DNA of 64,000 nucleotides. Source: Edaphochlamys debaryana (Eukaryota > Chlorophyta > Chlorophyceae > Chlamydomonadales). The stretch lies in assembly GCA_016858145.1 (NCBI GenBank), contig JAEHOE010000025.1, forward strand, positions 434,001-498,000, written 5' to 3'. How positions within the stretch are numbered: position 1 is the stretch's first letter; the number at the start of each line of letters is the position of its first letter. The notes beneath the pieces are model-generated. The model searched no databases and had not been told where the DNA came from. It saw only the letters and a program-made list of their open reading frames with translations. Position numbers and translations under genes: made by a program. Positions 56,877 to 64,000 of the stretch are shown one piece after another.

Positions 56877-59800
56877 ATGGAGGCTCACGCTGTGAGCACG
56901 GCGATGGACGCTCAGGGCGCTGCGGTGCTCGGCAGAACAGGTGGACCCGTTCAGCTCGGCGCTGGAAGCCGCGCAGCGTCCTCCTTCCTGGGCTCTTCCT
57001 TCACGTCGGTACCCGACGGGGAAGGCTCTGTCGCCTGGGGCGACGACTCCCTTGAAGCGCGCGTCGCGTCCCCGTCAGTCTCGCAGCCGGAGCCCCTGCC
57101 TTACGCGCGCTTCACGCCGCTGGAGTCTTCACAGAGGACGCGTGGCTTGGGCGAAAGCCGGGCACTGGCAAGCTCCCGGTGGCCAGGTGAGGACTCACTC
57201 CATCGTACCGGCATGTGATGCCCCCGGCCTCGGAACTGTGTGTCACCCGCTCCGCCCCTTCCCCACCTGTTAACCCGCGCGTCCCAAGGTCTTTCCCCGG
57301 AGGCGGTTCAAAGCATGGAGCAGTTCTACGCGCAGCACGCGTTGGGACCCGCCCGTGCCGTGCCTGCTCGGCCCGTGCTGTGGCGCCTCTTCCCGCGCTG
57401 TGTGCGCACCTCGCTCGGCGAGGTCTGCCTCGCAGCCGAGGTTACGCTGGGCGTCGCACCATCGCAATGCACGGTGTCCGCCTGTAAAGGCGGCCGGCCG
57501 CTGCCCGCGCGCCTGGAGTTCCTGTCGGACCGCGCTGCCGCTGGCGGCGAAGCGGACGACCAATCCATCCGCCGCGGCCGCGCGGCAACCGGCATGGCCT
57601 CACCCGACACCCGCAGCCGGGCGGCGCGCAACGTGCTGAGCGCGTTACGGCCGCAGAGAGCGGACTCGGAGCTAGTCCTGATCTGGCTCCAGCCCGGCGC
57701 CGCGCCGGGGCTCGTGCTCATCGAGCTCCACGCCTTTGCACCGGGCGTGCCCGCCGCCGCCGCCACCGCAGCCGCCCACGGCCCGCCTGACTCGGCCCTG
57801 GGCGCCGCTGCCCCCGCCAACCGCCGCCATGCCGGGCTCGCGCAGTCCAGCCCTGTGGGCCTCGGGGCCCTGGCGCTTGGGCCGGGCCTGTCCCGCAACC
57901 TGGAAGTCCACGCCATCTCTGGGCCCGGCCAGCTGCAGGCCCTGCTGGCGGGTGGCATCGGGCTCGACGCCAGCAACCCTGCCGCCGCCGCCGCCGGCCT
58001 GCTGGGCGGCAGCGCCTGCCGCAGCAGCGGCGCGCTGTCGGTTGTGGTGGTCCCCGACACTGGGATGGAGGCGGAGGTGTGTGCGCTGTTGGCGCAGCAG
58101 TACCAGCAGACGCCGCTGCCAGTGTCGGACGACGACGCCCCGTCGCCGACTGCGGCGGCGGCGCTCGGTGCCAGCGGCAGCCTGACCCGCGTGCCGCCGC
58201 CGCCGCCGTCGCTTCACTCTTGGGCCGGAATCGACGGGCCCGACGTCGCGAGCGCCGCCAACTCTGGCTCGGAGTCGGGGCGCACCGTGGGCGTGGCGGC
58301 GGCGGCAGCGCTGGGTCTGGAACGCAACGAGGGGAGCGGCAGCGACGATGCGCCGCAGCGGCGGCTGCAGGTTCCCCCGGCTGAAGGGCCGGGGCCGGGC
58401 GGATCGGGCGGCTATGTGGGCCCCGGCGGGCCGGCTTCGTGCGCGCTGGGGGTGGAGGTCGAGGGCGATGAAGACCGTGAGGACGCGCGGGCGAGGGAGC
58501 GCTTCCTCTGGGACCTGGGGGCCTGGCTCGAGCGCTGCACGCACGCCGCCAACTCGATTTCCCACGCCCCTAGCGAAGTGAGCGGTCTGGAGGCGGCGGC
58601 AGCGGGCGGGCAGGCAGCAGTGCCGGCTCGATCAGCGCTGGCGGAGGCGGAGGCAGCGGCGGAGGCGCAGCTCCAGGCGCTTAGCTTCTCCGGCCGCCAG
58701 CCGCCGCCGCCGCCGACGGCGACGGCGACCGTTCCGACCGGGTCGGGTGGTGGCATGCAGCTGCCCCCGCGCACCCTCGCGGGCCTGCATGACCCCCCTC
58801 CCGGCTCCGCCAGTGCCGCAGCCATGGCGCCGCAAGGGCCGCTCACCCCTGTCAACCCCGCGGGTGGCGAGGGCGCGAGGCCCGACTTTGCGGCCGGGCG
58901 GGAGGTCCCCCGGCTGCCCCGAGGCGCGCTTGAGTTGCTGGGGTTTGCGTGCAGCCGGGGCTGGCCCTCCACCTCCACGCACCTGGTGCTGGGGCTGATG
59001 GATCTGGGTCACTCCATGTCCAAGATCAACTCTGCCGTACAGGTGCGTGCGTGCGTGCGTGGCGCAGGGAAGGGGCGCGTGCTTGCGGAGCGGCATGGGT
59101 CATGGGTCGGGTTTCTTGGTTGGGTTCGTGTGGCTCACTGTCTTCACAGGCCAGGCTCCTTGATTGAAGTCTGAAAGCTGTGCTTTGCTGAAGTCCAACA
59201 GCTGCGTTTCGCTGACTCATTACCGTAGTACTGTTAGTCATCGCCGCGTGCGGACGGTTCCGTAGTTTCCCAGTTCGCAGCTGCGAGCAAGCCCGCGTTT
59301 CGTTTCTAGCTCTCGCTCTCCTGTGCCCATGGCAATAGCTATGCTGGGAAGGTGTTTTTGCCAGGTGACAGGACTTGACTACGGTAGCGACTACGGTGAC
59401 GACGGGTTTCGTCCGCTTACTAATGCGTCGCTACGAACCCCTTGTCGTAGGCGGCGTACGGCTGGTCCGCGCTGCACCTCGCGGCCGCAAGCGGCTCCGC
59501 CGAGCTGGTCGCCATGACGGGCCTGTGGCGCTCCTACAGCGCCTACGCCGCGAGCGCCACCGTTCGGGAGGAGTGGAGGGCCATGATGGCAACGGTAGGC
59601 AGGCTGCGGCGGCCAATTGCTTGCTTGGAGGGCTGCTGGCGAGCGCTAGCCCCGGGCGGGCGTTCAATGCTCTCTGCAGCCTGTCGCACAGCCGCGACCA
59701 CGCTTGTCTGACCAGCGCGCCTCCAAGCCCCGTGTCTTGAATGTCCTGGGTCCGCTTCGGCCGCTCATCCCGGCCCCTCGCTTGCCTGTCCTGCTCCCCG

Positions 59801-62800
59801 CAGCCCGGCCCCGGCGGTCTCACGCCGCTCCACCTGGCGGCCGTGCTGCCCAGCCCCGCCACCGCCGCGCTGGACCTCCTGACGGCGCTGCCGGCGGAGA
59901 CGCTCGCGGCCTGGTTCGGGGCGGCCGCGAGGGACGGGTGCACGCCAGGTGCGTGCGTTAAGCTCGCGTGTTGTGTGCTAGGCAACGAGGAAACTGTAAG
60001 CAAGCGGAAAGCCCGGCGAGACTTAAGCTCTCGTGTTGCGTGCGTTTGTAACAGCCGGCCTCAGCTCAGGACGCCCCCGGGATGGCGGCTAGCCCAACGC
60101 GCCACGCTTCCATGTGCTTAGCTCTCGTGTGTGCCAACCCAGATTGTTATTCAACGGCGCCCCAATGTGTCGCAGTGTTGAGTGCTTAGTCAGGGACCCT
60201 GCCCCCTTCCAGCACTCGCACCGCTACGCAGCTGCTTGCCACGAGGCTGTCGCTGCAAGGCTGCAACTCCTCTCGCTCCAGCATGGTTGCAAGTGGCTCC
60301 GTTGCAAGTAACCCGTCGACGTCCTTCCTGTTGCACCCTCTACCCCGCAGCGCACTATGCGCTCCGCGCGGGCAACTCGCACCTCAACGACCACGCCCTG
60401 CTGGGCCTGGCTACGGGCGCCGCGGGCCTGGACCTGGACCTGGCTGGGCCCTCGTTTGGCCCGGGCGAGGGCCCCGACGACGGCGCGGCAGCCGGAGGTC
60501 TCCGGGAGGTGCTGCCGTACGCTCCGGAAGCTCTGGTGGGTCGATCTGGAGCGACAGGGCCAGGGGGGGCTCGAGGACTTCACCTTTTAGACTCGAGGCG
60601 CTGTGTGCACTAGCGGCCATAGCTGGGACCACAGGACTTGTGGCCTGTAGTCCTGCAAGAGAATTAACGGTGAACTAACTGGTCGATGTGTTTACCCGGC
60701 TCGGCGCCGCCCGTTCCTTCTTCCAACTGACCTTTCTTCCATGTTGACCCCGCGTAGGGCACCGGCTATCCGTCCTTCACCGCCAGCGAGTCAGCAGACA
60801 CAGACGACCGCGCCGGCAGCAGCAGCGGCGGCGGCAGCGGCAGCGGAGCCGGCGGCAATGGCAACGGCACCGGCGGCGCGGCGTCTCCGGGGCTGGGCAC
60901 GTGGCGGTCTCCCGCCGGCTCCGCAGGGGCCTCCCTGGAGGCTTTGCCCTTAGCGGAGGGCTCTGGGTCCGGCTTGCAAGTGCCGGGGCCGAGCGCCTTC
61001 GTGCCCAGCCCCGGCGGCGCGCGGTCGCTGACGGAGGCTCGGCGCGCGGCGGCGGAGCGTTACGCCGCGGCAGCAGCCGCCGCCGCCTCGGCGGCGGCGC
61101 TCGGCGCCGCCGGCCCGCCCAGCCCCTGGCTCTCGAGCCCGCACTTCCACCGCCTGAGCTGCGGAAGCGCCACGAGCGAGCCCCCGGCCTCGGGGGAGGG
61201 TGGCGGCGGCGCTTGGTTTCAGGACTCGCACGGCTCACGACTGTCACGTGTCCTGGGCCAGCACGTGGCGGGCATGTACCCGCAGCCGCCAACCGCCAAC
61301 CGCTCCAACGGTGGCGGCGGCGGCACGGCTTTCTGGGGCAGCCAGCCGCTCCCCGACTCCTCCGGCTCTGAAGAGTCCAACCACGGCCCCGGGGCGGCCC
61401 GCGCCGAGTCGCCTTGGGCGCCCGAGCCTTGGCTAGCGCAGCGGGGCTCCTGGCCCGACCCCACACAGCTAGTTGCGGGGCTTCTGGACCGCGTTTCGCC
61501 CGTCACGTCCGCGCACGGGCTCAGCTCGAGTCCGGTGCCGGGACCCCGCGCCTCGCCCCAGCGCCTCACGGCCGCGGGGTCTCCCCTGCCGCAACCCTCC
61601 CAAGCCCGCGGTACCGTCGGCATCCCCGGCGCGGGAGCGCTCCTGCCCGAGGCCCGCCCGCTGCCGCCGGGCCTGCTGCTGTCGCCTCAGGAGCAGCTGG
61701 CGAGCGTACGGCAGCAGATCGCGATCATCCAGCAACACGAGCGGCAGCACCGGCCGTTTCGGATCCCAGGACCTGGTGGGCCCACGCGGACATACGTGCC
61801 GCCGACCATGCTGCACCCCACCTCACCCGCTCGCCCCGGCCACGTGGCCCCAGCCCCAACCTCATCCGCAGCAGCAGCAGCAGCCGCCGGGCTGCCCCCG
61901 CACCCCCCGACTCGCCGGCCCGACGAGGCTGGCGTGCGCAGCGGGCCCAGCCGGAGGATGCTCGATGCCCTTGTGCATCCTGCCGTACAACAGGCCGTAC
62001 AAGCTGAGGTAGAGGCGAGCATGGGCTTGATCCAGGAGCGGTTGCAAGCTCAGATCGCGCTCATGCAGTCCGGCGCCAATGGCGGCAACGGTACCGGCAG
62101 TGGCGATGGCGGGCGGTGGCCCGGCTCTGGGCCTGGGCCTGGGCCTGCGGCTGGGCCCGCGCTGGGCCCGCCAGGGCCTGCATTTGCAGTGCCGCTCCGG
62201 CTTCATCACAGCGTCCAGCCGCAGCCCGCTGCCCCCGCCGAGCTTGTGGTGGCAGCGAGCGGCGGAGCCGGCCACGGAGAGGCGCAGGCCGCCGCCAGCG
62301 GCCGAGGCGCCGCAGTGCTGACGCAGCATGCACGTGCCGCGGCGCCATGTGGGGAGATTGAGCCCACGACAGACGCGGAGGCGGATTCGGAGCGGGTGGA
62401 TCTGGACCTGGCTCCCGGGAGCTGCCTTACGGCTGCCGTACCGGATATGGCTTTGGAGCAGCTGCGGTCAACGGCGGCGGACCGCAGCCGGATGACGGCG
62501 GTGGCGGCGCTTTCGCTGGGAGCCGCCTGCGTAGCGGTGAGCACGTGCATGCGGGGGGCAAGGGAGGTTGGGCTCTAGTCCTCAGCGCTCGGCCACTCTG
62601 GCCTGAGCTGTGCCCCTGCTTCTACTTGCTGCCCCGCTGAGTGACCCTGTGCCCCGCCTCCCTCCCTGCTTCCGCAGCTCGCCGCGCAATGGCTGTGGCG
62701 CCAGGCCCCCGCCTCGCCCTCCTCGCCCGCGTCCCCGCCACCCCTGCCCGCGCTCTGCTGGACCGCTCTAGCCGCCGCGCTGGGCCTCCTCGCCCTGCTG

Positions 62801-63379
62801 AGCTGGCAGAACGGCTGGGGCCGGGCGGACGCAGACGCGGGCGACGCGCCGCCGACCATCCACCAGGTCTGCTCCCGCCCCGCCGACGCTGCCCCGCCCT
62901 GCCCGGCGCGGCAGCCCCTGCAGCCGGCCCCGACGGCGCCGATCACGGCCTCTGTCCAGGGCTCCACACTGGTACCGGTGCTCCAAGCGCTGCCGGTAAG
63001 GGGCCCCGCGGCGGCTCCGGACTCCGGACTCCCGGACAGACTTCCGGACTCCGGACGCCCGGACGGGCTGCCGGACGTGGTCTCGGCGTCGGCTCTCGAC
63101 GAGGTGCCTACGCTTTGGCCCGGGGCCCTGAGTTCGCTGGACGGGATGTGGGTCTCGGCGGCGGCGGCCCGCGGCGCGTCCGGCTCCCGGTCGGAGGGTG
63201 GCGTGGTCTCAGTGGGCGGGCACTTGCTGGCGGCTGTGGGTCCAGCAAACGCTGCATTGGGATCCGGTTTCGGACTTGCGCTGGAGCCAGATGTGGATCT
63301 GCAGGACAGCGATGATCAGATGCGCCGCCGTACGACCGTGGCCAACGGGGGCATTAGCTCCATGCGTCGCATTGGGTGA
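56877..63379 (+). CDS. SPL/CRR1-like ankyrin protein with C-terminal membrane span, lacking an SBP domain
   Basis: Seven exons (56877-57186, 57289-59042, 59451-59594, 59804-59948, 60351-60535, 60758-62536, 62678-63379) join in frame to 1672 aa. Segments follow the order of the C-terminal part of plant SPL1/12/14 and algal CRR1: VLWRLFPRCVRTSLGEV, LVLIWLQPGAAPGLVLIELH, FLWDLGAWLER, LELLGFACSRGW, then ankyrin units GWSALHLAAASGSAELVAM and GPGGLTPLHLAAVLPSP, and a DGCTPAHYALRAGN motif (residues about 689-800). A long disordered Gly/Ser/Ala/Pro region follows, containing a short helix (QLASVRQQIAIIQQHERQHR). A hydrophobic helix lies at about 1465-1485 (CWTALAAALGLLALLSW). The Cys/His-rich SBP DNA-binding domain expected at the N-terminus is absent, and 263 bp upstream the next gene begins. 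It may be a regulator acting by protein contact or from a membrane. Confidence 0.7.
59391..59450 (+). other. Hairpin-forming end of SPL-like intron 2
   Basis: Just before the 3' splice site the motif GTAGCGAC is followed by its complement GTCGCTAC, with an inner GACG...CGTC pair. The transcript could fold so that the acceptor lies next to a stem. Function is unknown. Confidence 0.4.
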
Positions 63380-63542
63380 TGGAGGAGGCGGATGGATGAT
63401 CGGCGAGGAAACGCAGCTTCGAGGGTGGTGCGTGCTTATACCGCATGTTACGATGCGGCATTAGCCAAGCGGAATTCCAAGCTTTGGCATATTCGAGCCG
63501 GCTGGGCCGGCGATGGGATCTCTTGCAGGTAGCTGGGCCTCC

Positions 63543-63547
63543 TGTAA
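63543..63547 (+). terminator. TGTAA poly(A) signal candidate for the SPL-like gene
   Basis: The pentamer lies 164 nt after the stop at 63379 on the coding strand, the closest and best placed TGTAA in the window. Confidence 0.5.
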
Positions 63548-63658
63548 GTCACAGCCTGGGCAGCATGGGTGCCTACCGTAATAAGAGTGGACTACGGTAA
63601 TAGGCGGGGCTTGGGCGTGCTGACTGTGTGGTTGTGATGTGGATGGGCCGATGTGCAA

Positions 63659-63704
63659 GCCATGTGGGTACGGCCGGCTTCTGCAGGCCATGTGGGTACG
63701 GCCG
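63659..63704. repeat. Short direct repeat (2 x 18 bp)
   Basis: GCCATGTGGGTACGGCCG occurs at 63659-63676 and again at 63687-63704, separated by ten bases. Confidence 0.85.
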
Positions 63705-64000
63705 ATTTGGGGCCGAACCATCCCGGTAGATTAGCATGATCGACAAGCCAGTGCATGGAGGGTACTTGCTAGGGGCTTACTGCCTCGAGTCGCGCTAGTC
63801 ATCAAGCGCGCAGGATGCGGGGTGCCGAGCGCAATAAGGGGCACTCCAGTGGGCTGAGTGCCAGGCGCATGGCTGTAGGCGCAAGCCCTTTCTGTTAGCT
63901 CGGTAGCGATGTTCTCCGTTCACTGCAAATCCTGCTGGTTGAGTTCTGTTGGCCCTTGTGCCTCCAAAGACGATAGTATTCCGGTTCCTGCTGCGGTGTA

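Larger units (their letters stand above)
63380..64000. other. 3' flank of the SPL-like gene
   Basis: No gene is seen. It holds the TGTAA at 63543-63547, an inverted TACCGTA/TACGGTA pair at about 63577-63603 and a 28-bp-spaced direct repeat of GCCATGTGGGTACGGCCG. Confidence 0.5.

Overview
This window looks like nuclear DNA of a chlorophyte green alga, most likely in or near the Chlamydomonadales; the species cannot be fixed from the sequence. The grounds are very high GC, genes broken into many small exons by short C/T-rich GT-AG introns, two neighbouring genes with plastid-type N-termini, a plant-type SPL/CRR1-like ankyrin protein, a RAP-domain protein, and TGTAA pentamers (the usual green-algal poly(A) signal) downstream of several stop codons. 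No organelle, bacterial or viral sequence was recognised. Gene models were assembled by hand from splice sites and frame continuity. Nearly all close exactly in frame, which is the main support for the exon boundaries.

Layout. (1) 82-1690 (-): partial RNF10-like RING-finger gene running off the left edge. (2) 3259-5206 (-): DPH6/DUF71-type ATP pyrophosphatase. (3) 5627-10256 (+): 961-aa unrecognised P/G/Y-rich protein, divergent from gene 2. (4) 11420-12175 (+): small single-membrane-span protein with an organelle-type leader and a TATA box. (5) 14373-15822 (+): small LRR protein. (6) 15823-19444: gene-poor, with a dispersed repeat family and an inverted repeat. (7) 19445-21755 (-): HHL1-like plastid protein, and (8) 21980-26935 (+): N-acetyl-gamma-glutamyl-phosphate reductase (ArgC), head to head across 224 bp. 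(9) 27609-33255 (-): large SET-domain protein with three N-terminal repeats resembling B3 folds and an apparent one-base frameshift. (10) 34911-47600 (-): 30-exon, 1454-aa membrane-anchored subtilisin-like protease. (11) 48629-51171 (-): RAP-domain protein. (12) 52233-56613 (-): Arc1p/AIMP1-like tRNA-binding cofactor. (13) 56877-63379 (+): 1672-aa protein resembling the C-terminal part of SPL/CRR1 factors (ankyrin repeats, C-terminal membrane span) but without an SBP zinc domain.

How they relate. The genes are independent eukaryotic units, not an operon. Three head-to-head pairs (genes 2/3, 7/8, 12/13) share short intergenic regions that may act as bidirectional promoters. Functions touch plastid metabolism and photoprotection (ArgC, HHL1-like, possibly RAP), translation and its modification (Arc1p-like, DPH6-like), chromatin or transcription (SET protein, SPL-like protein) and extracellular or cell-wall proteolysis (subtilase). 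The least ordinary content is the repeat-SET protein, the SBP-less SPL-like protein, the triple repeat inside an Arc1p-like intron, and the nested repeats near 13.3 and 18.2-18.7 kb.
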